Shown one piece after another: positions 1-9,098 of a DNA stretch of 64,000 nucleotides (its first letter is position 1; every line of letters starts with the position of its first letter). This stretch comes from Bacteroidales bacterium M6 (lineage in GTDB: Bacteria; Bacteroidota; Bacteroidia; Bacteroidales; Muribaculaceae), in contig LUJQ01000014.1 of assembly GCA_001689485.1 (NCBI GenBank), forward strand, positions 1 to 64,000, in the 5' to 3' direction. A program made the position numbers and the translations under genes. Under the pieces are notes generated by a model. The model saw only the letters and a list, made by a program, of their open reading frames with translations. It had not been told where the DNA came from and did no database searches.

Positions 1-78
1 AAGTTTATTTAAGATGCGTCTGCCGTGACCTGTTTTTAAGCATCAACGCAATCTGGCCCCAAATCCAGTTTTTCATCC

Positions 79-996
79 TCATTCGCAATCGGACACAAAC
101 AACTGTATCTGCTTCGGTGAGGCGTTACGGGTATGCACAACAGGCGACGGGGACAAGAGATAGATTGTGGGCATGGACAACAAATCGTATAGTTCGCCGG
201 TGTCGACAGCCCCTTCGGGCGAATAGCCCACGACCCAAGTTTCAGGCAGGGTGGCGGCATGTCGGCGCCAAACCGGATTATCAACCGCAAACGGGGTGAT
301 TAGCATCACCTTAAGCGCGCCATTTGCTATCGCCTCCGATATCCGGCGGTCGGCCGCGAGTTGCCGCTCAAGATTGTTGCAGTTGTCGCAGTCAGGGTCG
401 TAAAACACAAGCACGCACTTATCCGTCCCCCCGACGGTTTCATGGAGCGTGCTGCGGGAGCCGTCGCGTGCCACGAATCCGAAATCAGTTGCCGGCATGC
501 CCGGGCGGTTCTTTGCCAACCCCTCCAAACGTGCCTCTATCCTCAAACGCTCTTCGGGCGGCAAGGCGGCGCATGCAAGCATTTCGCGTGCCATTATTTC
601 ATAACCGGCCTCATGCCACACCGGCGATTCCGGCTCATACAGATATTGACCCGCAAGCCCGGCAAGAATCTCCACAGCAACACTGTCGGCACTGCCACGC
701 ACAAGCAGCGTATCCACGGCCGCGCTCACCGCCAGGGAGTCGGCATGCGGAAACAGGCTGAAAAAATTCACCGCATTCTGCTCAAGAAACGCCTCGTTGC
801 GCGTCATCGTTGTGTCGCCCCAGTCCATCCCGTCCCAGAAATGCCGCATAATGTATGCCGCCCGCTCTCCGGGCGCTTTCATTTCCGCAGGCACATCGGG
901 CAGCGGCAGCTCCTTCACAGCTCCACCTGCAAAGCCCGAAAGTCCCAATACAATCCCCGCAAAAAACAGCGCTCTTTTACCTCCTCCCATAATCAT
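79..996 (-). CDS. Thioredoxin-like exported protein (DUF5106-like)
   Basis: A 305-residue protein with an N-terminal signal-like segment (positively charged GGGKR followed by a hydrophobic run to about residue 25). The C-terminal half (about residues 165-300) looks like a thioredoxin fold: strand VLVFYDPDCDNC carries a CxxC-type pair (C-DN-C), and a cis-Pro-like motif SMPTIYLL lies near residue 278. The N-terminal half is helical and matches what I remember of the DUF5106 domain found in front of Bacteroidetes thiol-disulfide proteins. Likely role, by inference, is periplasmic or envelope-side redox chemistry; substrate unknown. Start could be the ATG at 996 or the one at 990. A strong promoter match lies at 1051-1080 with a hairpin between it and the start, so it is probably transcribed separately from the fimbrial genes upstream. 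Confidence 0.75.
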   Translation of the reverse strand: MIMGGGKRALFFAGIVLGLSGFAGGAVKELPLPDVPAEMKAPGERAAYIMRHFWDGMDWGDTTMTRNEAFLEQNAVNFFSLFPHADSLAVSAAVDTLLVRGSADSVAVEILAGLAGQYLYEPESPVWHEAGYEIMAREMLACAALPPEERLRIEARLEGLAKNRPGMPATDFGFVARDGSRSTLHETVGGTDKCVLVFYDPDCDNCNNLERQLAADRRISEAIANGALKVMLITPFAVDNPVWRRHAATLPETWVVGYSPEGAVDTGELYDLLSMPTIYLLSPSPVVHTRNASPKQIQLFVSDCE

Positions 997-1007
997 CGCT
1001 CAATCAA

Positions 1008-1046
1008 CTAAAAAAACAACAAGGTGACAACTTGATGTCGCCACCT
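1008..1046 (-). terminator. Hairpin plus T-run after the fimbrial operon
   Basis: On the minus strand AGGTGgCGACA pairs with TGTCACCT around the loop TCAAGT (1046-1022), and a T-rich run with seven consecutive T follows (to 1008). It lies 56 bases after the stop of the last fimbrial gene and reads as an intrinsic terminator. It also lies inside the predicted leader of the next gene, see findings. Confidence 0.65.
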
Positions 1047-1050
1047 CGCA

Positions 1051-1080
1051 CAAAATTACGAAATCTTTACGCATCCCCAA
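1051..1080 (-). promoter_or_regulatory. Bacteroides-type promoter for the thioredoxin-like gene
   Basis: On the minus strand TTG (1080-1078) is followed after 19 bp by TAATTTTG (1058-1051), an exact TAnnTTTG match. Transcription should begin near 1045, which is the first base of the hairpin at 1022-1046. Confidence 0.6.
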
Positions 1081-1101
1081 AATCCGCCCATGCAATCGCT
1101 G

Positions 1102-4100
1102 CTAATCTTCAACCAAACGCACAAATGCAGCCGACGTATTGGCATTGTAAGGGGCCGCAACTCCCGGAACGGTGACATCCGTGGATTGATTCACCTGCTG
1201 TATAAGGTTATCGCTTGTTAAAGAAGTAAAATCAAAGGTGAAATAATTTATGTCCCATCCCACATTCTTGCCATTCCGGGAATTAAGATAATACGCAGCA
1301 CCCGGACGACGCCACAAATCATAAAACAACGGGCGGTCATTGATACCAGGCATAGGATAGAACTCGTTTCTGACAGCATAACGAAGCACCCCACCCCAGT
1401 TGCCAAACGGATTACCAGCAGAATTATCACTCTGCTTGATTCCAGAACGACGTCGGTGGCCATAACCGGAATTGCCTATCGGGAAGAAAATATGCCTTCC
1501 GCTGAACTCACTGTCATTTTGGTCGTCAGTCCCTGAAAGGTTGTAGACGAACACACCACGCATGCCGCATTTCTTTTTGTCAGACCGATTCCAGCGATAG
1601 CCGTATGCCTCAGTAACACTATTCGCACATTCCGTTGCACCGTCGGCATAAAGCACACCGAACCCTTGACCGATATCATCGCTCTCTTTCAACTTGTTAA
1701 AATCGGTGAATTCCGCAACTCTGCCTTTCACACTCATGGCCTCATCGGAAAATTTCGCTTGGCTGTTGCGGCCGTAGAAGTCAGTCCACAGTTTCTTATC
1801 CGATTCGGCACAGACAGTGTAGCCATCGGTGGCGATATTGAACTTTGTGGAGGAAGGGTCCTTGAAGTCTGAAACCTGCACTGTGTATGACCACGGTGTG
1901 TGATCGTTGACGTTTGAGGAAGCGTCGATTGGATACTCCAGATTGGCGAATTTGAACAACGAGCCTTCATCCATCGGATTGTCGACCTCCTCGTTGCGGG
2001 TTCTAAGGTTTCCGCAATGCCATTTGGCACCCCCCGAAAGCAATGCTATAGGCTCATAGCCTTTACGCACAAAAATCAGATGATAGCACGAATAGTTGTG
2101 ATATTCTACACGTATGATAGCGCATCCATCCTTACCGGTAAAGTTAACATAGAAATCACATTTTGAACCTGTCGATCCCTCTACAATTTCACCGGCACGG
2201 CCACCTGCCGATTTACTCAAGGTTATGACACCGCGGTCACCACGCACCACTTTCGCGCGCCACTCCCCTTCGGATTCCAAATCAACAAAGGTTGTGGCAT
2301 CCTCACGCGGGAGATAACGCAAGGTGACATGAAACGGATCCGTATTACCCGACGAGCGGTATATACCCTTTGGGTTCACTATACGCCGTACTTGATAAAT
2401 TGTCACATCATCAGTCAAATCAGGGGTGACGCTGTTCTCATTCCCTTCAAACCACACATTCACTGTGACCACCGCCTTGCGCTGATATGCTACATAGGGG
2501 TTATTCCCAGTATAGCCTGTGGACGCAATCATCTGCTTGGCACGGGTGTACATCGGCAACTGCAGGTGATAGACCAGACTGTCGGATTTGGCATCATCAA
2601 TATCAACCACATAAGTGTCATCCTTCCGAGCCTGCGCCCAGTCGTCGCATGAATCATGCGCCCCCTCTGTCATACTATTGTAAGATCTTCGGCCACGGTG
2701 GTTATCGTTATAATACGACTGGTTTGTCATCCCATTGGCATTTGTGAGAACTGTAGTTACGGTTTTACGCAACGACAGGAAACCATTCCACTGGAAATTA
2801 TTTGCATCATCCACAGCCGGATCATTCCAATATACGGCTGTGGCTTCTGGCGGAGTGGAATGTGTGCCTGCGGCACCTTCCGGTGCCCAACGGTTCTGCT
2901 TGATATTGGCGGTGACGCGTGCCACCTTTTTCGTGCCTGATGAAATCGACACGGGCAGCATCATCGAGTGGTTGTAGAGATATGATATGTAATAGGGATT
3001 AGGCACGTTGATACTCGGCTTCGGCACACGATACTGGATATGGAAATCCACATCGTTTGCCTGGCCGTTGAATTTCATCGTCAACTTATAATGATGGTTT
3101 CGTTCTGCATTATAATCATCTATGACGTTTTTTCCAAGCATAAAACGGTACACAATCGATCCACGGGATACATGGTTCGCGTTTATCGACACATAATATC
3201 CTGTTATCTCCACATATGTGCCATAGGGTCGGGCATCTTTCCATGCCGCATTATTGATATTGCCGCCGTCAGGATATGAAACCTGCTTATTGGCGCCTGT
3301 CACATCCTGGCGCTTATCCGACATCGTTCCCTGTTCCCCCTTGGGCTGCACGTTTTCATAAAAATACAGCGCTTCGGCCTTTTCATCATGGCTCCCTATA
3401 AGTCCCCCGCCACGGGTTATGCGGTTCTTATAATCCGCATTATATTCAAACGTTTCATCATCAGGCTCTACATCCCCTTCATAATAAGGAAGGGTTTCAC
3501 CGTCGATAAGTTCTGTTTCCTCAGTCGGATCGCCTGGAAGGCCGGGACGGTTTGATGCCCCGAGAGGGCACGTCAGCGGTATATCCTTTATCTGAGCCTT
3601 TTTGATATAAACGAACACACCTTCGTTAAGCCCCGACCCGTCGTAGACAATAGTCAGTTTCGACGCGGCACGCACCACCCAGGCATGCATCGATCCGGAA
3701 CCTTTCACAGTCACCACAGGCGCGTCGAAATCGGATGCGTCATGCTCCATATCCTCGTCCTGCGAAAACCAGCCGAACATCTGCGAGTTTTTAGCAACAT
3801 CATCGGTCTGCCACGTCAGTGAAAGTGATTTCAGATATTCTTCGCGGCTAACATCCTTATCCGAAAGGTCGACATTGGCCACGGCATAGATTTTATACTG
3901 CCCATTATTGAGACGCATCTTGAACTCTGCATGTCCTGTCTGCTCCTCGGCACCAGCAACGTCGTCGGGACGGTCGTTGGGACGGATGTCGTTGACGGTG
4001 AAATCCGTAATCGGAAGTTTTTGAACCAGTGTGCCGTCCACATTATAGACTGCCACCCACAGCGTGTTGATAGCCTTTATGGCATCGCCGGCCGAACGGC

Positions 4101-4266
4101 GGTTCTCCAAAGCCGGAGTGAAACTCTTGAACCCGACGGTGACCGCGATTTCGCTTTCACCTGGGGGAATGAATTCTTCGCGTCCGAAATCATCCACGCA
4201 CGACGACGATGCGAACATTGCGGCCAGCAGGAACAATACCAAATATATCTGTTTTGCGATTTTCAT
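1102..4266 (-). CDS. Large surface lipoprotein of the fimbrial operon (DUF4906-like, possible tip/accessory subunit)
   Basis: 1054 residues from the ATG at 4266; the frame runs further upstream but would overlap the preceding gene. The N-terminus has a lipoprotein signal: hydrophobic LVLFLLAAMFASS followed by the lipobox Cys in SSCVDD. The following 250 residues resemble a fimbrillin-type domain (EIAVTVGFKSF..., then an 'NHHYKLTMKF' strand near residue 395 like the conserved last strand of such domains). The remainder is beta-rich, with segments such as LESEGEWRAKVV that look like BACON/Ig-like modules. In Porphyromonas the last mfa gene also encodes a very large accessory protein, so a tip or accessory role is inferred by position. 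The DUF4906 assignment is from memory of similar proteins and needs a profile search. No enzymatic motif seen. Confidence 0.7.
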   Translation of the reverse strand: MKIAKQIYLVLFLLAAMFASSSCVDDFGREEFIPPGESEIAVTVGFKSFTPALENRRSAGDAIKAINTLWVAVYNVDGTLVQKLPITDFTVNDIRPNDRPDDVAGAEEQTGHAEFKMRLNNGQYKIYAVANVDLSDKDVSREEYLKSLSLTWQTDDVAKNSQMFGWFSQDEDMEHDASDFDAPVVTVKGSGSMHAWVVRAASKLTIVYDGSGLNEGVFVYIKKAQIKDIPLTCPLGASNRPGLPGDPTEETELIDGETLPYYEGDVEPDDETFEYNADYKNRITRGGGLIGSHDEKAEALYFYENVQPKGEQGTMSDKRQDVTGANKQVSYPDGGNINNAAWKDARPYGTYVEITGYYVSINANHVSRGSIVYRFMLGKNVIDDYNAERNHHYKLTMKFNGQANDVDFHIQYRVPKPSINVPNPYYISYLYNHSMMLPVSISSGTKKVARVTANIKQNRWAPEGAAGTHSTPPEATAVYWNDPAVDDANNFQWNGFLSLRKTVTTVLTNANGMTNQSYYNDNHRGRRSYNSMTEGAHDSCDDWAQARKDDTYVVDIDDAKSDSLVYHLQLPMYTRAKQMIASTGYTGNNPYVAYQRKAVVTVNVWFEGNENSVTPDLTDDVTIYQVRRIVNPKGIYRSSGNTDPFHVTLRYLPREDATTFVDLESEGEWRAKVVRGDRGVITLSKSAGGRAGEIVEGSTGSKCDFYVNFTGKDGCAIIRVEYHNYSCYHLIFVRKGYEPIALLSGGAKWHCGNLRTRNEEVDNPMDEGSLFKFANLEYPIDASSNVNDHTPWSYTVQVSDFKDPSSTKFNIATDGYTVCAESDKKLWTDFYGRNSQAKFSDEAMSVKGRVAEFTDFNKLKESDDIGQGFGVLYADGATECANSVTEAYGYRWNRSDKKKCGMRGVFVYNLSGTDDQNDSEFSGRHIFFPIGNSGYGHRRRSGIKQSDNSAGNPFGNWGGVLRYAVRNEFYPMPGINDRPLFYDLWRRPGAAYYLNSRNGKNVGWDINYFTFDFTSLTSDNLIQQVNQSTDVTVPGVAAPYNANTSAAFVRLVED

Positions 4267-4283
4267 TTTACAAATATCAAGTA

Positions 4284-5504
4284 TCAAGGTTTTATGCCGA
4301 AATCAGGTTCAAGAAGTACTTCCCCATAAGGCATCACATCCACACTCCATGTCATTTCGGAGGCGTTGCGTTTGCACAGGAATTTATACCAGTAGTTGCG
4401 AAGCACGTCGTAGGGATCGCCGGAGGTCACACCCGAGGGGGCTCCGGCACCATAGCGAAACGGCACTTTAAACACGTTGCCGTCGGCATACACCACTTCC
4501 AGATAGCAGCGGTCGGCCTCGTCGCGGCCTATGTTGCGGTATTCGGGCACGTAGGTCACGAAATGGCCGTCGGCCGCACGTTTCTCAAATGTCATAGGCT
4601 CGGAGGTTTCCCACACAGAGGGATTTGCGGCGGGCAACGATGGAGTGGTTACGAAATCAGCATCGTTGTCGTAGTCAAATTTCACATACTGATCCTGGTG
4701 AGTCACCCCGAGCGGGGCTTTGTAGGCACGTGTGTTGTGCCCCACAAGGCGCACGGCCGAGATTGGCGTGACAGTCTCCGCATTGTCCCACACCTCGATT
4801 TTGGCGTAAGCCCGCAGCAGCCACAGCGACTCGTCGGCAAAGGTGGTTTCGTCGGGGAGGAACCTGACATTATTGTATTGTGCCACCCCGAAAAAGGGCA
4901 AGCGGTCGTTCAATCCTAGCACAGCCGGTGCCGGGGAGTAATCGGCTATCCCCTCGGCGCTTTCCACGAGGTCGGCAATTGTGGTCACTCCCGCCACAAG
5001 CGATGCAGTGGAGGGATATTCCCTCCAGTTGGCCAGCATCACCACCTTGAACGAAGGCTGCTCGTAGCAGTCGGGAATCAGCTCGTCAACGCGGAATGTG
5101 ATTGAATAGGTCACCACGCCGCTCCCCGGAGCCGCCATTGCATTGAGGCTTGGCTTGGTGATTTCCGCAATCAGTTTGTCGTCGAGATTGAAAAGGTAAA
5201 CCCTCAGATCGGGGGTTTCTCCGCCGATGTATATATAGTTTTCATAGCCCGTCCCCGGAAGGTAGTGCCCATTGTCGGGGGGAGTTGCAGCGCGGGAGTC
5301 CTGTTTCCCTGCAGAATCGCCCATCCTGACATACAGGCCCAGCGTGCACGACGAGGTTTCATCATCCACACTGCCAGCCCCCGGAGTGTCGGGACGCATC
5401 CATTCAGCCTCGTCGGCCGAATCGGAGCACGCGCCAAGCAACAGCATCCAGGAAATGGCTGCAACACGGGTTATGCGTATTATGTTTTGAGTTCTTAAAA
5501 TCAT
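4284..5504 (-). CDS. Minor fimbrillin-like lipoprotein (Mfa3/Mfa4 position)
   Basis: 406 residues from the ATG at 5504 (MILRTQNIIRITRV), chosen because it gives a textbook lipoprotein signal with lipobox LLGACS; the open frame continues 67 codons upstream but that part is GC-rich, has no signal and looks non-coding. Beta-rich fimbrillin-like protein: early strand TLGLYVRMGD, 'LRVYLFNLDDKLIAEI' and a C-terminal strand set NYWYKFLCKRN ... WSVDVMPYGEV, where the V-x-MPY motif mirrors the MPW motif of the major subunit. The last gene of the operon starts 17 bases after this stop, so they are translationally close. Likely a minor shaft or tip adaptor subunit anchored through the outer membrane and exported by the lipoprotein route; the exact Mfa-number cannot be decided from sequence alone. 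Confidence 0.72.
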   Translation of the reverse strand: MILRTQNIIRITRVAAISWMLLLGACSDSADEAEWMRPDTPGAGSVDDETSSCTLGLYVRMGDSAGKQDSRAATPPDNGHYLPGTGYENYIYIGGETPDLRVYLFNLDDKLIAEITKPSLNAMAAPGSGVVTYSITFRVDELIPDCYEQPSFKVVMLANWREYPSTASLVAGVTTIADLVESAEGIADYSPAPAVLGLNDRLPFFGVAQYNNVRFLPDETTFADESLWLLRAYAKIEVWDNAETVTPISAVRLVGHNTRAYKAPLGVTHQDQYVKFDYDNDADFVTTPSLPAANPSVWETSEPMTFEKRAADGHFVTYVPEYRNIGRDEADRCYLEVVYADGNVFKVPFRYGAGAPSGVTSGDPYDVLRNYWYKFLCKRNASEMTWSVDVMPYGEVLLEPDFGIKP

Positions 5505-5565
5505 TTTGCAATGTTCAGAAATCGAAGTCGGGCCCCATCCTCCCCTGTCAGATTTTGTTTGCGGT

Positions 5566-5594
5566 AATGCCGTGGCACAGATGCCCTCGGCATT
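5566..5594 (-). promoter_or_regulatory. Intercistronic hairpin between anchor and minor fimbrillin genes
   Basis: Perfect outer stem AATGCCG (5566-5572) / CGGCATT (5588-5594) with an inner GGCA/TGCC stem. It lies in the 205-base gap 5505-5709. No T-run follows, so RNA processing or attenuation is more likely than full termination. Confidence 0.5.
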
Positions 5595-5709
5595 CCGTAG
5601 AAGATTCCTTCCCCCGGTAATCGGAGAGTTTTTGAGTTTTATATCGGTCGGCATCGGGAATGCACATATCGCTGCGACGCGCGCGGCGGCAACGGCAGCC
5701 CACAATGTG

Positions 5710-6762
5710 TCAAACCTCTATATCGTTAATTCTCACCACCCAGTCGTTGATCACGATGCGGGTGTCGAGCCAGGAGTTGTCGGGCCGCAGGAAGAAAAAC
5801 AGCTCATAGCTGCTTTCGCGGTCGAGATACTCCTGTGTGGTCAGACTGAACGGCGGCTCTTTGTAGTAGTCGCTGCAAAGCAGTTCAAGATATTTCACCA
5901 ACGGGAAATCAACGATTGTTTCGCCGTCGGCCTTGCGCCTGATAACCAGGCGAGCGCTGCTCTTTTCCACAAGTCGCGAAGTGCTCATCTCGGCGTATGC
6001 CACAATCACCGGCACAGGCTGCACCTGCGAGCCGGTAATCGACACACCGGTCTGGCTCTGGCCGGTAGTCCAGGGCTTATAGGTGAGCGGCAGCACATTA
6101 TCGGTGATCAATGTGTTGTCGTAATTCAGCAACGCGTTGTTGTCGGTGATTTCAAATTCGAAATCGTCAACATCCACGGTGCCGCCGAATTCCTGCTGAA
6201 GAACCACACGGATGTTGTTGGTGTTCTTCATCATTTTCACAGTGCCTTCGGGTTGCGGATAGGCCGATGTCAGAGAGATCTCTCCCCAGAACAGGTCGTG
6301 AAGCTTGCGTTGCCTGGCAACGTTGGCATTGACCTGCGAACGGTCAATAAGCACTCGCCTGTCACCGGTCAGGCTTCCGAAATCGGGTGTCTCCACCATC
6401 GAAAACGAGCTTTCGTCACACGCCATGCCGCCATACGCCACAAAGCGGTAGTCGCCGGGGGTGAGGTCGAGCGTCATACGGTACGCTTCATCGCGCAATT
6501 CAGGCCCTGTGACAGTGCGGGTGGTGACATATTTGCCGTCGCCGTCGTAGACATACAGCGTAAGGCAATCCACCTGAGCTGGAAACGCATTGGCGAATTC
6601 CATGTTGTAGTCGTAGACAAACCGCAGCGACACGCCATAGGGGCAAGGATCGAGATCATCGTAGATAAGATCGTTGCACGATGAAAGGGGTAGCCCCATG
6701 GCTACGGCGCAAAGCGCCGCACCCATGAGGTTGTTGATCAGATTTCGTTTACCGTTAAACAT
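5710..6762 (-). CDS. FimB/Mfa2-family fimbrial anchor lipoprotein
   Basis: 350 residues. The signal peptide ends in lipobox PLSSC (Cys near 29) and is followed by the family hallmark DDLDPCPYGVSLRFVYDYN, found at the mature N-terminus of FimB/Mfa2 proteins. Later segments typical of this family are 'LTLYVYDGDGKYV' and the 'DLTPGDYRFVAYGG' turn. In P. gingivalis Mfa2 anchors the fimbria to the outer membrane and limits its length; the same role is inferred here from family and from its place directly after the major subunit. Gap to the upstream gene is 112 bases and holds a hairpin; gap to the next gene is 205 bases. Confidence 0.87.
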   Translation of the reverse strand: MFNGKRNLINNLMGAALCAVAMGLPLSSCNDLIYDDLDPCPYGVSLRFVYDYNMEFANAFPAQVDCLTLYVYDGDGKYVTTRTVTGPELRDEAYRMTLDLTPGDYRFVAYGGMACDESSFSMVETPDFGSLTGDRRVLIDRSQVNANVARQRKLHDLFWGEISLTSAYPQPEGTVKMMKNTNNIRVVLQQEFGGTVDVDDFEFEITDNNALLNYDNTLITDNVLPLTYKPWTTGQSQTGVSITGSQVQPVPVIVAYAEMSTSRLVEKSSARLVIRRKADGETIVDFPLVKYLELLCSDYYKEPPFSLTTQEYLDRESSYELFFFLRPDNSWLDTRIVINDWVVRINDIEV

Positions 6763-6833
6763 GCTTGTGTATTGGAAGCTGTTTAATGTTTAAAATGCAT
6801 TTTCAAAAGCAAGCAGTGAACGCTGCATATCCG

Positions 6834-6855
6834 ATCCCCTCCCATCGAAGGGGAT
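6834..6855 (-). promoter_or_regulatory. Hairpin downstream of the major fimbrillin gene
   Basis: Perfect 7-bp inverted repeat ATCCCCT (6834-6840) / AGGGGAT (6849-6855) starting 20 bases after the major fimbrillin stop. There is no U-run; it is placed where a partial terminator or RNA-stabilising stem would lower expression of the anchor and minor genes relative to the shaft subunit. Confidence 0.5.
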
Positions 6856-6874
6856 TGTGATGTGCATCTGCCTG

Positions 6875-8842
6875 TCAGAATTCGATATTGTTCTCGCGGA
6901 CAGTCCAGGGCATGACTTCCACTCTGAGGGAGATGTAAACATCGCCCGACTCATCGGGATTGTCGGGATTTTCCGGATCGGGATCGTTATCCGACAGGCG
7001 CGGATGACCCAGACGGTTGATGTTGGTAACCGCGAGTTTGTAAACATTGTTGCGCACAACTCCGAATTCCATGTCGCCCATCACGCCGTTGTTTCCATTG
7101 TCGTTGTGACGGTTCCAGTAGAAATAGTAGCAATAGTAGCCCCAGCCGTCTTTTTCATCCTCGCTCGACTGATAAAGGGTGATGCCGTTGGTTGTGGCGG
7201 CTTTCTTGAATTCCTGCAACAGGTGGTCAGAAGGTTTCCCTGCTTTGTTCCACTGCGCCCACTTATAGTCAGGGCTGTTCGTGTCTGTGGAAGTAGGGAT
7301 GTTGCCATCTTCATCTTTTTCTACTGTCGCTGTACCGAACACTGCCGTATAGAAGGCGTTGGTGGTTATCACGGTGCCCTCGGTGGTAGTGGCAGCCTTG
7401 ATGGCAGCCTTGCGCACGTTCTCCCAGGTCACATAAAGATTGCCGCCGAAAGTGTAGAGAATCGGGTCGGCGTTAGTGTTATGACTCAGGCCTTCTGCCT
7501 TGTAGTCAAGCACATCGGCAAGATGTTTCACTTCCTTATCGTCCGACCTACGAGCAGCGTCTGTGGGAATCATCTGACCCTTGAAAACAACGCCGGTCGA
7601 GAGGCCCTCGGTCATACGGCTCGTATTGTTTACGGTGTTTTCAGTCACATAGCGCCAGATGTGATATCTCTTGTCGCCGAATTCATCCTTGTCGTTTTCA
7701 AGCACATCAGATATGAGATAGGAATCCCACTGCTCGCGTGCGATTTCGTCAACCTTGTTGTTTTCAGGATTGAAGAGAGGATAGTTGAACGCATCAAAAC
7801 CGGGACGCTTTGTGGCGAAATCCACATCTTCAACATAATTACCGGTCACACCGGACAGGCCGAAAGGCAACTCGGGCATGCAGATGCCGCCGGGGGTGAC
7901 ACGACGGTAATAATAGAACTTGTTGCTCATGTTCACCAGTGCCATGCGGTCGAGGCGGATGTCGACAATATTGGTGGGCTGTGCATCGGGATCGTCGCCA
8001 AGCACTGTGGAAACAACATGATAGGTGTTTGCCGGAGCATCAGCATCGGGATGACCGTCGCGGAAGTCGAAACGGGCAACAGCGCGCTCCACACGCACAG
8101 CCCCGTTGTTGGCAAGATATTCGCCTGAGGGGGTCGACACGTTAAGCGACAGATCCAGAGGAGTTCTTTCCGAGGTGTAGGCATCCCAGTCCTTGATTGT
8201 GGCCGGGAGTTTCTTAGCTGCAATCACGGCATTGGTCATAAGGAAGTTGTTTTCCGCCCAGATTGTGGTGTTCTTGCTTGTCGACTTGCTCTCCACAACC
8301 TCGCAAACCTCATTGAGCCATGCATTCGACAATGGAGCCACGCCTTCCTTGAACTTGGCAACGATTTCATCCGTGTAGTTGCAGATCACAAACAGGTTGA
8401 TCTCCTGTGAGAAGGCCGGATTGCTGTAGTAGGCAGCAATGGCGGTTTTCGAGAACTTGGAAGTTGCCCGCAGAGATGTTTTGTTGGTCGACAGAGCGAT
8501 GTTCGAGGCGCTGTTAACCTCGCCGAAGGTGATAAAGCCGTTGTCGCTTTTGCGTGCGAGCACTATAAGCATGTTGCTTACGGTGTTTTCACGGTCTTTT
8601 CCCACTTCAGTGCCATTGCTGCTGGTGGAATAATCGTCGTCGGGGTTCTCGGTTGTGCTGCGGCCGTTGCTTCCTGCAACAGGGAGCTGCACGTTAACTG
8701 TCATGTAGACAGCCTCGCCATTGTCGATAATCTCCTGGCCATCATTGCCATTCCCTTCAATGGGATTGTCGGCCGAGCACGATGCCATGGCACTGGCAAG
8801 CATTACCGCGATGGCTCCAAGATAGAATTTCGTCTTTTTCAT
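6875..8842 (-). CDS. Mfa1-family major fimbrial subunit precursor
   Basis: 655 residues. N-terminus MKKTKFYLGAIAVMLAS leads to lipobox MASCSAD, so it is exported as a lipoprotein precursor, as FimA/Mfa1 fimbrillins are. The N-terminal domain begins 'AVYMTVNVQLPV', has 'ENTVSNMLIVLARK' (conserved VxxMxVxVF-like strand), and 'INLFVICNYTD' matching the fimbrillin 'xVVAN' strand. The C-terminal domain ends VYKLAVTNINRLGHP ... YISLRVEVMPWTVRENNIEF; 'NxYKLxVTxIxxLG' and 'VxVxPW' are characteristic of Mfa1-type subunits, whose terminal strand is donated to the next subunit. First structural gene of the locus, preceded by a 252-base gap after the DUF3868 gene. Maturation by an arginine-specific protease as in P. 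gingivalis is possible but not shown. Confidence 0.88.
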   Translation of the reverse strand: MKKTKFYLGAIAVMLASAMASCSADNPIEGNGNDGQEIIDNGEAVYMTVNVQLPVAGSNGRSTTENPDDDYSTSSNGTEVGKDRENTVSNMLIVLARKSDNGFITFGEVNSASNIALSTNKTSLRATSKFSKTAIAAYYSNPAFSQEINLFVICNYTDEIVAKFKEGVAPLSNAWLNEVCEVVESKSTSKNTTIWAENNFLMTNAVIAAKKLPATIKDWDAYTSERTPLDLSLNVSTPSGEYLANNGAVRVERAVARFDFRDGHPDADAPANTYHVVSTVLGDDPDAQPTNIVDIRLDRMALVNMSNKFYYYRRVTPGGICMPELPFGLSGVTGNYVEDVDFATKRPGFDAFNYPLFNPENNKVDEIAREQWDSYLISDVLENDKDEFGDKRYHIWRYVTENTVNNTSRMTEGLSTGVVFKGQMIPTDAARRSDDKEVKHLADVLDYKAEGLSHNTNADPILYTFGGNLYVTWENVRKAAIKAATTTEGTVITTNAFYTAVFGTATVEKDEDGNIPTSTDTNSPDYKWAQWNKAGKPSDHLLQEFKKAATTNGITLYQSSEDEKDGWGYYCYYFYWNRHNDNGNNGVMGDMEFGVVRNNVYKLAVTNINRLGHPRLSDNDPDPENPDNPDESGDVYISLRVEVMPWTVRENNIEF

Positions 8843-9078
8843 TGCTCTGAAAGTTAATTGGATATTGTTAGATTATAAATTACAAATTTGGGTTATGTCC
8901 TATAAATGATTGGTTATAAATACCATTGGAAATAGCAAAGGTTATGAGGACGGACGTAGCTTTCCCAGTAATAAGCGGCCGCAGCCTACCTGCATGAAGT
9001 AATGCCGTTGAAGGAACGACATGCATGCAAGACACACTGTTACCGTCTTATCGTACTACGAAAACTATATCCTTGGGG

Positions 9079-9098
9079 GTGATGCGTAAACGCATCAC
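9079..9098 (-). terminator. Hairpin overlapping the stop codon of the DUF3868 gene
   Basis: Perfect 8-bp stem GTGATGCG / CGCATCAC with a TAAA loop. The TGA stop of the DUF3868 gene (9097-9095) lies inside the stem. On the minus strand it is followed by CCCCCAAGG, not T-rich, so termination would be partial at best. Confidence 0.45.

Noticed and set aside
5505..5705. N-terminal extension of the minor fimbrillin-like gene by 67 codons
   Set aside because: The extension has no signal and would bury the lipoprotein signal that begins at 5504; the segment also contains the intercistronic hairpin.
5506..8128. Long plus-strand open frames (392 and 423 codons) opposite the fimbrial anchor and major-subunit genes
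   Set aside because: They are antisense to genes with clear lipoboxes and fimbrial motifs, have His/Val/Ile-rich composition typical of reverse reading, and no recognisable domain or ribosome site.
8843..9094. Invertible promoter upstream of the major fimbrillin gene
   Set aside because: I looked for paired inverted repeats flanking a promoter and found none; only a stem at the DUF3868 stop and no consensus promoter.
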